A stretch of DNA of 64,000 nt from Cryptomeria japonica (taxonomy: Eukaryota > Streptophyta > Pinopsida > Cupressales > Cupressaceae): assembly GCF_030272615.1 (NCBI RefSeq), contig NC_081406.1, positions 242,413,218-242,477,217 on the forward strand, given 5' to 3'. Positions 34,323 to 43,818 of this stretch are shown one piece after another; the stretch's first letter is position 1, and every line of letters begins with the position of its first letter. The translations under genes were made by a program, and so were the position numbers. The notes beneath the pieces were generated by a model. The model had not been told where the DNA came from. It saw nothing but the letters and a program-made list of their open reading frames with translations, and did not search any database.

Positions 34323-35242
34323 TGTTGTCATTGATGGCAACAAGATTTTGTAGAAGGCATATATCGGCAGATATTGGTATTGGAGGCATATACTAGAAGA
34401 TACCAGCATTGGAGTAATTAGGGTCATAACCGGCACAGGCACCGGCACCGGCATCCAGCACTTCAGTGAAGCCGATATCAGTTTGGGATCCGAAAGGTTT
34501 TATTTGTAAAATCATTTTGTAATTATTGAATAGGGCCGACATTGAATATCTTTTATAATGTAAAGTAAGCGGACATAAGGCATATTGTTTGTAAAAGGTA
34601 TATAAGTCAATTTATTAGGTCATTGTGATATAGGTGTGTGTGTAGAACAATGTGAGGAAGAAAATGATGTGAAGGATATGTATGTAGATCATTTGTATGC
34701 GAAAGTAATATCATGCAATGATTAGTAGATGGTTTGTAAACCATTCTTAGAGAAAAGGGGATATCGATAAAAGGGTTTAGGGTTTATAAACCAGTACAAA
34801 ATAGAGCTATAGCCGAAACTCTTTTTGGCATTGCAGATGCATTTTGTGAGTTCACCATTACTATTTTATCTTAGCAGAAGCATGTAGTCAGTGAGACTCT
34901 TTTGTGTTGAGCAATGTGTTCTAGGCAGTGTGCTCCAGGAAGTGTGCCCTCCTACATGTGCATGCCCCCATACTATTTAATATCTTTCATATGGCAAGTG
35001 AATTAATATTGTGGGTCACAAATCCCACTGTGGTTTTTCCTCTTTGAGGTTTTCCACATATAAAATTTAGTGTGTTATGGTGTTCATTCATGTGGATGGT
35101 TTATTTACTTCATGTTATATGTTTCTTCATTTACCAGTTTATATGTTTATGTTATAATAAGTCAAAACATTATGTTACCGATAGAAAACTGATTCACCCC
35201 CCCCCCCCCTCTCAATGTTCTTGGATTCCTTCAATTCCAACA
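34323..35242 (+). repeat. 5' LTR of element D, 920 bp
   Basis: Begins TGTTGTCATTGATGGCAACA and ends TTCAATTCCAACA, giving a 5-bp inverted terminus TGTTG/CAACA. It contains GGGTTTAGGGTTTATAAACC (about 34777), a telobox next to a TATA-like sequence, and the family block CTGATTCACCCCCC...CTCTCAA (35189-35214). The coding sequence of G gag ends exactly at 34322, which fixes the left end. Confidence 0.82.
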
Positions 35243-35243
35243 A

Positions 35244-35256
35244 TTGGTATCAAAGC
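35244..35256 (+). other. Primer binding site of element D
   Basis: TTGGTATCAAAGC, one base off the initiator-Met copia PBS, just after the LTR. This ties D to copia-type priming, like element C. Confidence 0.88.
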
Positions 35257-35316
35257 CTGGTACCTCAGAGGAAGTTTAATAGCTTGAGGAAGATCCTGAA
35301 ACCGGAAGCATTGAAC

Positions 35317-36207
35317 ATGGCTATGGCGAAGCAACTTGAGATGGCACTTGAGGATTATGATGTCGAAAGGTTGAAGAACTTAAACTTGCAAGATGAATTG
35401 AATTCTACTAATGAATTCATTCTTGTTCTGTAAGAAAGGTTATCATTAGCTCAAGCTAGGAGGAAGGAACTTTTGCAAAACCAGGATGATGAAGAGAAAA
35501 ATGCACTTAAGGAACAATGTCAGAAGCCGAGTCAACAAAACATGCTCATGAAGAATGAAATGCAAGACCTGACTATGAGGATGTCAAAAGATATTGAGGA
35601 TAGAAAGAAGGAAGAAAATATTGATGTATCTCTAAAGAACAAATCTGAAGAATGTGGCAGATTGGCTCATGAGAATGATATGTTGAGAACTGATTTGGTA
35701 CAATCCCGAAATAATGAACAAGAGTTGGAGAGACAAATCATAACTCTGAGAAATTATCTGACTACTACAAGTGAGTATAAAGAAAAATTCAGGATTAGTG
35801 TTGCACAGTGGGATGATTTTAGAGGACTTGGATTTGAACAAGGTGAAAGCTCTGATACTGCAAATAAAGATCAGACAACCAGTATGCAGAACTCATCGGA
35901 CCAAAGGAAACCGGTAAGGCAATCTAATGCTTACAAATTCAATGGTAGGTGCTTTATTTATAATAAATTTGGGCATATGGATAAACAATATATAAATAGA
36001 GCAAATCAAAACTACAATTCAGTTCCCAATCAATGCAAAAATTACAAGAAATATGGTCATAAGTTGGAAGATTGCAGAAAGAATATTAAGTGTCATGCAT
36101 GTGGAAAGTTTGGACATTGGCTAATCAATGCAAATCAAGTAATGACACTAGATATGGCAAATCAATTCAAAAGAACAATGTTACATGTTATGCATACAAT
36201 AAAATAG
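35317..36207 (+). pseudogene. Element D ORF1: coiled-coil protein with retroviral-type zinc knuckles
   Basis: From ATG 35317 (MAMAKQLEMALEDYDVERLK) the protein has one TAA at about 35431 (Gln in the ancestor by context) and is then open to 36207. The first 150 residues are heptad-rich (ERLSLAQARRKELLQNQDDE, NEQELERQIITLRNYL) and should form a coiled coil. Three zinc knuckles follow: CFIYNKFGHMDKQY, CKNYKKYGHKLEDC and CHACGKFGHWLINA, some missing Cys, and a fourth is recognisable past the stop (CYAYNKIGHIAKYY). It looks like a gag replacement: self-association plus RNA binding, without a recognisable capsid core. Low Cys content in the knuckles shows decay. Confidence 0.75.
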
Positions 36208-36775
36208 GTCATATTGCTAAGTACTACAGAAGAAAGACTAAATCAGTTAGCAGAAGGTAGATGAAATACAAAAAGATCACACCAAGAGATGGGTTAGAAA
36301 GTCTGAAGAACCGAGTGGAGATGCAACTACACCGGTAACTGCACCAATAACTCTACCGGTAGAACAGAGCATTCCTGCACTGGCAGGAAATTCAACTTGT
36401 AACTGAGGAAGATGCCTTAGGGGTTGGAAAATTCATTGCAAATCTTGCATATTCCTCGGAAGACATCTAGAAAGAGATCTAGAAATTTTTGTTGATCGTT
36501 GATGGAGATTTATCCAGCATAAAACTGTGAAACCCACATTTGGTAGGGCGCACCGCTAAGCATTTATGATAGTGAAGAATAAGGGTTTACTCACTGATAA
36601 AAATGGAAAATGGACTCATTCTCACTCACCCAGCACTTGAGAAAACCAGAGCGAAGTAAAGGTGAATCATAGGTGATCAAAAGCGAGCAAAGGCATTCTA
36701 AAAGATTTCCAACAGTTATCTGAGAAGTAATCAAGATCTTTCAACCGACGATCGTTATCCAGGTATTTCTTTGAA
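36208..36775 (+). other. Element D inter-ORF region
   Basis: Decayed Pro/Thr-rich tail of ORF1 at 36230-36400, then no coding pattern. A possible short leader for ORF2 is seen before ATG 36776. Confidence 0.5.
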
Positions 36776-37870
36776 ATGGCATCCGGATCATCATCTGGTC
36801 CTACTTTCATTGTGAATTCCACTATTGCCAAGATTAAGAATAGGCTTAGACCTATTTTCAAGGAAGTTCCTCAAATAGCAAGGAAGGAAGACTCTTTTGG
36901 CATATTTTCAAGGGTTCCCGATGGTGTTGTATATGTGGAAGATGTAAGGGCCTATATTCACTACACTTTGGAGGATTTAGGCATTGAGGAAATCAAGGGA
37001 ATGTATCAATTTGTGATACTAGGTAGCTCTGGAACGATCATGCCGAAATATCAAATCATTGAAGACCTAGGGTTAACCGGAATCCTGTATATACCAGAAT
37101 TCAAGGACGAAATGATTAGATATGTTCTAAGAAGGGTCCATAATGAATTCATCTGGCTGGACAAGCCTCACATTATCACCAAAGAAGCAATTCAGGCGGT
37201 CACCGGCTTTCCCAAAGTCAGGCAGGAACCAGGGAAGAAGATCTCCAACACTGAGGTTGAAAAGCTCACCGACGCAACCCATGATGGAAGGTCGATGAGG
37301 ATAAGCACCATCAAAGATATAGATGTAAAATTTGCCGACATGATCATCGGCTACAAGGTAACACAATCAAGTCAATTGAACTCTGTTGCTAGTTTCTGTA
37401 TCCATGTTGCATATCAAATGATAAAGAATGATAAAAAGTATGATTTGTGTGAATGGTTAAGAAGTGAATTAATGATAAATCTTGGAAAAATCAAAGGTGT
37501 TAAGAAAGGAACATTCTAGTTTGGCAACCTTATTGTCTGTTTGATGTTGTATTTCATGAATGAGCTACCGGGTTTGGTAAAGAAATGATGGGCTCATGAC
37601 ATACCGATAGGCATGCAAATTAAAACTGCAATCACCAGTCTTGGCAGCAACATGGATGAGAAGTTATGGGGCTTCTTTAAATATTTCCAAGAGAACGTGA
37701 GACTGGGGGAGAGAATCTCCAAACACATTGTGGAGAAATACTCCACTGAAATCTGCTTCATGGTAAAAATAGATGAGACCCTCATGGAAGCAGTGGAACC
37801 TAGACAATATGGGTCATTGAATTGGGCTATGAAGTTGATGACAATGTTTTGGAACTATATGCAAAAATGA
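36776..37870 (+). pseudogene. Element D ORF2, N-terminal domain: unidentified globular protein
   Basis: ATG 36776 opens 247 codons (MASGSSSGPTFIVNSTIAKI; RPIFKEVPQIARKEDSFGIF; EFIWLDKPHIITKEAIQAVT; FADMIIGYKVTQSSQLNSVA). After a TAG at 37519 it continues GNLIVCLMLYFMNELPGLVK, IPIGMQIKTAITSLGSN and ENVRLGERISKHIVEKYSTE. It has a mixed helix/strand look, with no catalytic or metal motif I can name. The reading frame is better kept than in the gypsy elements nearby. I have an unverified impression that similar hypothetical proteins are common in conifer gene sets. I do not assign a function. Confidence 0.65.
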
Positions 37871-39570
37871 TTATTGATGCTCCTTTAGATGATAAGGCTG
37901 AACACTTTGGTACTGTTGAGGAGAAGGCTCTTGAAGTTAAAATTGGTTTCAACAAGAAAAGGAGGGAAAAGAAAATAGATAAAATGTCTGCCTTCATTCA
38001 AAATGTAATTCACAAGATAGATACATAACTAGGTTCTGGATCTAAACCGGTAGATCAACTAGCAATGGAAGCTATAGCAACTAAGGTGAAAAGTGCTCTA
38101 GAGGTAAAGAGGCCAGAAAATTTCATATCTCCTATCACTTCTGACTCTAATACAGAGGATAATCAACCTCTTGCATTCAAAAGGGTACAGAGGAAGAAAG
38201 TTGACAAGCCTTCGATAGAGGAGAAGAAGGTGGAACCAAGGAGGAAGCTAGTAAGAAAGGTAACAACATCATCCACACCTCTGGCAAGGAAACCTACTCA
38301 AAAGAGGAAGCCAGCTCCATCCACTCCTGCAACCCCCTGCAAGAAGAAGAAAAGAGTGATGAAGCAACTGAATCCGGTAATATGACTTGTGTAGAGTTAA
38401 TAGATGAGGTAACTAAAGATAGATTTTTGAAGAATGTGTCAAATTTATATGAGCATTTAGATGACAATGAACAAAATGAAATAGAAGAAGCAATTTTGTT
38501 AAATTTAGACATATATAAGAAGGCTTTGGTAGATATTTTGAAGGAAATTCCTTTATCTTTGTATAATCAGTTGGATGCAACGAGATTAGATGCATTTAAG
38601 AGGGACAAAGAAATTAAAGAAGTTGAACTTTTGGGCATTTGTGGTTCTATAAATAATGAGGAAATGAAAAGATGTATAGAAGTTTCCAATAGAACAATCT
38701 TTAGTAGCAAACCCTGGTAAATAAGCTTAATGATGGATAGAGTCAATGAAATAATAAATGAGACCAGAGATGGTTGGGCTAAATTCTTCCAAAAGAATCT
38801 TGATTTCCTTACTTCTTAAGAAGAATTTTCTGAGGCAACATCTCCCACCATTTCAGATAGATCCAAGGGAAAAAGAATTTTGGGAAGCTCAGATCAAATT
38901 TTGAATGAACCGGTAGATAATAAGTGTACAGACTCCACCGGTAGATAAACCTAAAATTGATGAGAGTATATAGGCTAAATAGACAGAGACAACAATTGTA
39001 TAGTCTAAGAAAGGTAATATAGATAATGTACATGATATAGATAATATTGTGGATAATAATCCACCGACAGTAACAAATATTGCACCAAGTGGCAAAGCCA
39101 CCGGTGCAAAAGAGGATGAGATAAGGGATACACCAAGAGAGGATATGGAAAAGAAATAAAATGAAAAGGAGACTGATAAGACACCCAGTACCATACCGAC
39201 AATTGATTCCTCAACAAAACTTTTGGCAATTGACACTTCTCAAGTTGAGAAGAAATCCATCACAAAGATGAGTCCTACAGAGCTAATGATGATGGTTGCT
39301 CAAAAGCTAATGAAGGAGGGATTTGCAGACAAAGGAATAATAGATTAGTCAATAACAGTTTTGCACATATTGATTCCTGAATGTATGATTGAAAATGAAG
39401 CGAGCCCTTCCGGCAAGCTTAAGGTATTGACAAAGCACATCTCTAAAAACTTTCAATCATTATAGCAGATTTCCAATTGGAAAGGACTTGAAAGATTTAC
39501 ATTGGCTAAGAGAGTCACTTTTGACCAAATTATTGAGATAGAGAAAAGGAATATTGGAAGATTATTGTAA
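37871..39570 (+). pseudogene. Element D ORF2, C-terminal region: charged, NLS-like and helical
   Basis: Several frames carry the continuation: IGFNKKRREKKIDKMSAFIQ, a Ser/Pro/Lys-rich stretch with a basic cluster PCKKKKRVMKQ (about 38333) that would serve as a nuclear localisation signal, then a helical piece MTCVELIDEVTKDRFLKNVS to 38720. The last parts are acidic and Thr-rich, ending STKLLAIDTSQVEKKSITKM, MMMVAQKLMKEGF and TLAKRVTFDQIIEIEKRN near 39560. Stops and shifts are frequent. Nothing resembling RT or integrase is seen. The end at about 39570 is where minus-strand gag of element G begins. Confidence 0.55.
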
Positions 39571-40340
39571 TGTCAAAATTTGTGGGTAGCTTAGCTCCAT
39601 TTTGTATTAAAAGAGAAAGATATTTGTCCCTATCGTGATCAAGAAGAGCGTTGAGGATTGTTGGGACTTGTGGGTCTTGTTGTGAGGCCTCAAATTCTTT
39701 GTGTGTTAAGTTGTGTTGGATTTATTCTATTGAAGGCATGTTTCTCATGTTTGTTGGTAATGTCACACCCCTTCGAGGTTGTGTATGTGAGTATGTTAAC
39801 ATGTCCATGTTCCAAGTTGGATTAAACAATGGGTCACTATTTGGATCCATCTTACTTTTTGCCTTCTACGATCTTGTTGTGGGAATTAAGACCTATATGA
39901 AACTTGTGCAATGCAATACTTATGTCTAATGATGAATTACTAGGGATATAAATGAAAGACCTGACTTTAGGACTAGTTTTGAATGCAAACTAAAAATGAT
40001 GTGAGGACGCTCTACTGAGGATTTTAACGAGTTTATTGAGGATGTTGTTGTTGTAGTGTAATCCTTTCAAGCCTATGTTGAATGATTTCTTGTGCGGTTT
40101 CTCTCTCAATTTTGCGGGCTTTCCTAAATTCGACATTTATGACAAACTAAACTCCCATATACTAGGGAGCACTTGTTTTTAATTTCCAAACAAGGTTATC
40201 AAGATCGTCAAGGGATTCTTCTTGATTTTCATTTGACCCTAGATCATGTTGCACAAACAGGAAGAAACCATCAACTGGTAGACCCATGCTGAACCATGCT
40301 ATGATCGCCTCTTATGAGTATGCAAATAATGACGGACTAT
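39571..40340 (-). pseudogene. Element G gag N-terminal region
   Basis: The minus strand from about 40330 reads GLPVDGFFLFVQHDLGSNEN, EESLDDLDNLVWKLKTSAP, then RKARKIERETAQEIIQHRLE, and finally MDPNSDPLFNPTWNMDMLTY, TQPRRGVTLPTNMRNMPSIE, LLDHDRDKYLSLLIQNGAKL up to PTNFDIT at 39575. It has the charged, helical look of a gypsy gag N-terminus and lies downstream of the G leader. Homology to A gag is weak here; the assignment rests on position, strand and the coding look. The gag core expected next is missing at the D boundary. Confidence 0.55.
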
Positions 40341-40600
40341 AAAGGATGTAAATGGAGACTATGCAAGGACTAAATGGATACTATACTTAGTGCAACTTTT
40401 ATATTTTTGGACTTGATGCTAAGTGTAAAATGAGGATTGTACAAGGACTTTTAGGACTCAATTCTAATATGAGAACTACGCAAGGATTTATATAAAGGAC
40501 TATGCAATATGTGGACATAAATAAGGACGTATATGAGGACTATGTAAGGACTATGCAATTTTATGAGACCTATAGACTCTAGACAAACTTATGATCGCAA
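40341..40600. repeat. Degenerate repeat of GGACTATGCAAGGACT units
   Basis: Imperfect units of roughly 20-30 bases: GGAGACTATGCAAGGACTAA, GGATTGTACAAGGACTT, GAACTACGCAAGGATT, GGACTATGCAATATGTGGAC, GGACTATGTAAGGACTATGC. It lies just upstream of G gag on the minus strand. Confidence 0.65.
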
Positions 40601-41639
40601 AAGATAAGATGTTTCTATTTTTCAAAGTGGGGACCTTTTTTGTTTGATTGAATAAATTGTTGAGGTGAATTTGTTTGAGTGACAAATTTTCTAATTTTGA
40701 GAACATAGTTTATAGATGAGTATGGCCAAATGAATTTCATCTTGACACACTCTATGAATCAGAGTTATTCAAGGAGAAGAGCCTAGATTAGCCCCAAGAT
40801 CAAAACTAACTCTTATAGGTTCAAAACATGAGCAATACACAAAAAATCATAGCAAACATATACCTAAGCTGGAAAGTGGAAACCATTCAATGGGGCCTCT
40901 ATGAAATACCCAAGAAAAATAGACAGATAGAGAATCTAGCAGCATTGGCTCCACTCTACGACACACACTTCGTGGGCATGCCAGTTTCTCTTACCCTAAA
41001 TATCTAAAGATATTATCACTGGGGAATTTGTGTCTCATTAGGAAGGGTACATGAGAGGTATCTACAGCTACAGGGTACAATTCACATGCCCTAAACCATC
41101 AAACATAAGAATTTCTAGATACTAAATTGGTTTGTAGTGGGAAAATTTTCAAGATAATCAGGTGGTTATATGTGTGGTGGATAGCTCATTTAAGAGATAT
41201 ACTGGCATGTAGAAAAAAGGTTTGTACGCATCTGGCACACAAGCACCAAAGGATTTTGACTTTCGTCAAGACCACAAAGGTATTTGTATCTTGATACTGA
41301 GAGAAACCATTGGTATAACATAGAGGCACCAGTTGATTTATGGTTTTCACCAAAATCATGAATATTTATGTAGCTGATTGAAGGAGAGTACCACTTGAGT
41401 TTCCAGAACTAGTGGAGTCCCAAAAGGCAAACCCTATTTCTAAAAAGGAAAACTTTGAGCATTGTTAACACTTTTCTCTTGCACCCAAGTCCACAAAAGT
41501 CAGGGGATAGGATAGTTTGTGTTAATATTAGGACCACTCCAGACAGAGAGAAAGTGCTCAAAAGTTATTTCTCTTAAGATATTGCAATGTATGAGATAAG
41601 CTAATCATAAGCCAGATTCATGTCCAGTTTTAAGACCAA
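40601..41639 (-). other. Non-coding leader of element G
   Basis: No coding sequence. It contains the inverted copy of the A leader block (minus strand GTCGTAGAGTGGAGCCAATG at about 40961-40942). Otherwise unremarkable. Confidence 0.55.
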
Positions 41640-41855
41640 ATTGAAGTGTGAGATTCGCATGTGCATGTCCATTTTAAGCACTAAAGAAAGTGTGAATTGC
41701 ATACATCTCCATTTTAATTATAGTGTTGAATTGTATCACATGTCAATTTTATAGCACTAAAACTAAGTGTGAATTTCATGCATGTCCATTTTAAGCACTA
41801 AAAGAAGTGTGAATTGCATGCATATCCATTTTAAGCACCAAAACTGAAGTGTAAA
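41640..41855. repeat. Tandem repeat in the G leader, unit about 50 bp
   Basis: Four imperfect copies of GTGTGAATTGCATGCATGTCCATTTTAAGCACTAAAA, seen at about 41645, 41690, 41770 and 41808. Confidence 0.78.
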
Positions 41856-42019
41856 TTAAAATCTAAGGGATCCTGCAATCACACATGTTAGCATTTTGGA
41901 GAAAAATATTAGATCGATCAAATCTTCCATGTTTTCCATGTCACGGGCTTCAAATAGAATATTAGTAACGCTAAAAGACCAAAACAGAAAGGAAAACCCA
42001 AAAATAAAGAACTTTCTAT

Positions 42020-42700
42020 TTTACCAAACTAATGTGAAATCATATCTAGACGAATGTGAAATGATGACTACAGTAATGTGAAATACTATTAGGACTTATT
42101 TGAAATTATGATAGAACGAATGTGAATTACTGACAACACTAATGCGAAACAAAAAACCTACAAAATAAGAGAATTAGACCAGAATTAAAACAGAACAGAG
42201 AGCTAATACCTCAACTGCATTATTTGTATTGTTTTGTACTTATGAATATATCCTAAGACAATTTTTTGATAGCAATAAAAAGCGATTTCATAATCTTATT
42301 GTGTTTCTATCAATTCAGCTTTCAAGGTTTTTTGGAAAAAAATTGTTGTCTTTTATGTTCAGCGTTCCTTCTAGATCCTAAAGTTATGATTATCACTTTG
42401 CATGTCATAGGATTAGATGCATATTAAACAGCATATGAAAGTAATAATAAAAAATTCCAGAATTGTAAAACTAAATATGGATTAGAAGGAGAACAAGATC
42501 GCAAACACAAACAACAGAACCAAGTGATTGTAAAACTACCCTACACGAATGTGAAATAATAAATGGATGAATGTGACATGGTTGAATGATGGATGCGAAA
42601 TTATAATTGATTGTATGTGAAATGGTAGATGAGCGTATGTGAAATGGTAGATGAGCGGATGTGAAATGTTGTATGGGCAAATGCAAAATGATTTGATGTG
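42020..42700. repeat. AATGTGAAAT-type repeats in the G leader, unit about 22-24 bp
   Basis: Two clusters. 42030-42140 has units such as ACGAATGTGAAATGATGACT and AGTAATGTGAAATACT. 42540-42700 has GTATGTGAAATGGTAGATGA, GCGTATGTGAAATGGTAGAT and GCGGATGTGAAATGTTGTAT. Between them (42150-42530) I see nothing. Element A carries leader repeats of similar unit length at the same relative place. Confidence 0.78.
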
Positions 42701-42776
42701 GCTATGAAAATCCATACAGAACCTGCAAAACACAAAAATTAGAAAAAGAAGATTAGTAGTTGTAAGATTCACATCA

Positions 42777-42787
42777 GGTTCACCAAA
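42777..42787 (-). other. Primer binding site of element G
   Basis: The minus strand reads TTTGGTGAACC directly after the LTR end CTAACACA. Element E2 has the same PBS core (TTTTGGTGAACC). Confidence 0.75.
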
Positions 42788-43818
42788 TGTGTTAGGGTAA
42801 AATTCATCATAGTTAACAAGAATAATAGGAAATCATGGATCCTATCTAATTAACGAATTCCAAAACATCAATGTAAGTATCCATGCATGACAATAAGGCT
42901 ATAAATGAAATCAATTAAAACTCCCTATTGCATAGATGCAAATCGCTTCTATTGTTCTTCTCTTCCTTGAGTAATGTTGGCTCTCAAATATTGTGTTGCT
43001 AAACTGCAAATGGCATAAAGATTCGAAGTTTGTGATTGTTTAAAATGGAGAATTGATGTTGAATTTATAATTTTTAGAAGAAGATTGATTAAGAGGTGGA
43101 ACTCAAGTGAGCTCACATGTTGATTGATAGTTGAACTAATTTGATTGGGAAGTGGAACTCAATTGATTGAATTGTTAAGTGAATAGATTGAATAGTTAAC
43201 TGAGTTAACTAGGAAGATGAGTGATTAAATGTATTGCTAGAAAAAGTTGATTTGGAGTTAGAAAAGGAGATTGGAGAGATAACTGAGTTAGTTGGTTAGT
43301 TAACTGAATTGATTGATCAATTATGATTTTAGCATGTACTGTAGGATTTTTACTTGAAATTCAATTTGATTTTCATGTGAATTGAACTTTATTTAGAAAT
43401 TCAATTTGATTTTCATTTAGATTTTTGAAAAGTGAAATTGAAATGCACATTTATGGAAGTTTACTAAAATTAGAATTTGGGAAAATTCAAATTTGAATTT
43501 GAAGAATGAATTATCTAATTAAATAATTTTAAAAAACAATTTAATTATTTAGAAATTGAATTTAATTAAATAATTAAGAGGTACAAAATCTTAATTAATT
43601 AAATAACAAATATTTAATTTATAATAAAGAGGAGGTTAGTGATTAAATGATTGGGATATATTTGGAAATTGAATAATTAGTAATATTGGAGAAATATGAT
43701 GATTAAATTAATTCAGAAGAATAAGATTAATTTAATTAATTAAAGAATTAAAGAATTATTTAACTAATAAGGTTGAATAATTAGTGTGCGATCGATGAGA
43801 CATTTTTAGGGGTCTACA
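42788..43818 (-). repeat. 5' LTR of element G, 1031 bp
   Basis: On the minus strand it starts TGTAGACCCCTAAAAATGTC and ends ACCCTAACACA, with TGT/ACA ends and the PBS following. A TATA-like ATTATAAATTC is at about 43070 on the minus strand. AT-rich, with many AATTAATT runs at 43490-43780. Confidence 0.78.

Larger units (their letters stand above)
34323..39570 (+). mobile_element. Non-autonomous LTR element D, 3' end lost
   Basis: 5' LTR (34323-35242) and copia-type PBS, then a coiled-coil/zinc-knuckle ORF and a second long ORF of unknown family. No protease, integrase, RT or RNase H motif can be found in any frame between the PBS and about 39570. No 3' LTR follows; element G gag resumes on the other strand. 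The design resembles gag-only or large non-autonomous LTR elements (TR-GAG, LARD). Confidence 0.72.
5429..43818 (-). mobile_element. Tat-like Ty3/gypsy element G (host element, split by nested insertions)
   Basis: Reconstructed on the minus strand from four blocks in the correct order: LTR and PBS (43818-42777), leader and gag N-terminus (about 42776-39571), mid gag with zinc knuckle (34322-33409), and protease end, G-patch, linker and RT start (7438-5434). The blocks align one after the other with the homologous regions of elements A and E2. Two stretches are missing, one beside D and one beside A, as if the insertions were followed by deletions. RNase H, integrase and 3' LTR would lie left of 5429 and are not in the window. 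That the four blocks are a single element is an inference. Confidence 0.65.

Noticed and set aside
38809-39236. Minus-strand open frames that look like membrane proteins
   Set aside because: They overlap the plus-strand coding remains of D ORF2. Hydrophobicity is a by-product of reading an acidic, Asp/Asn/Lys-rich coding strand backwards.
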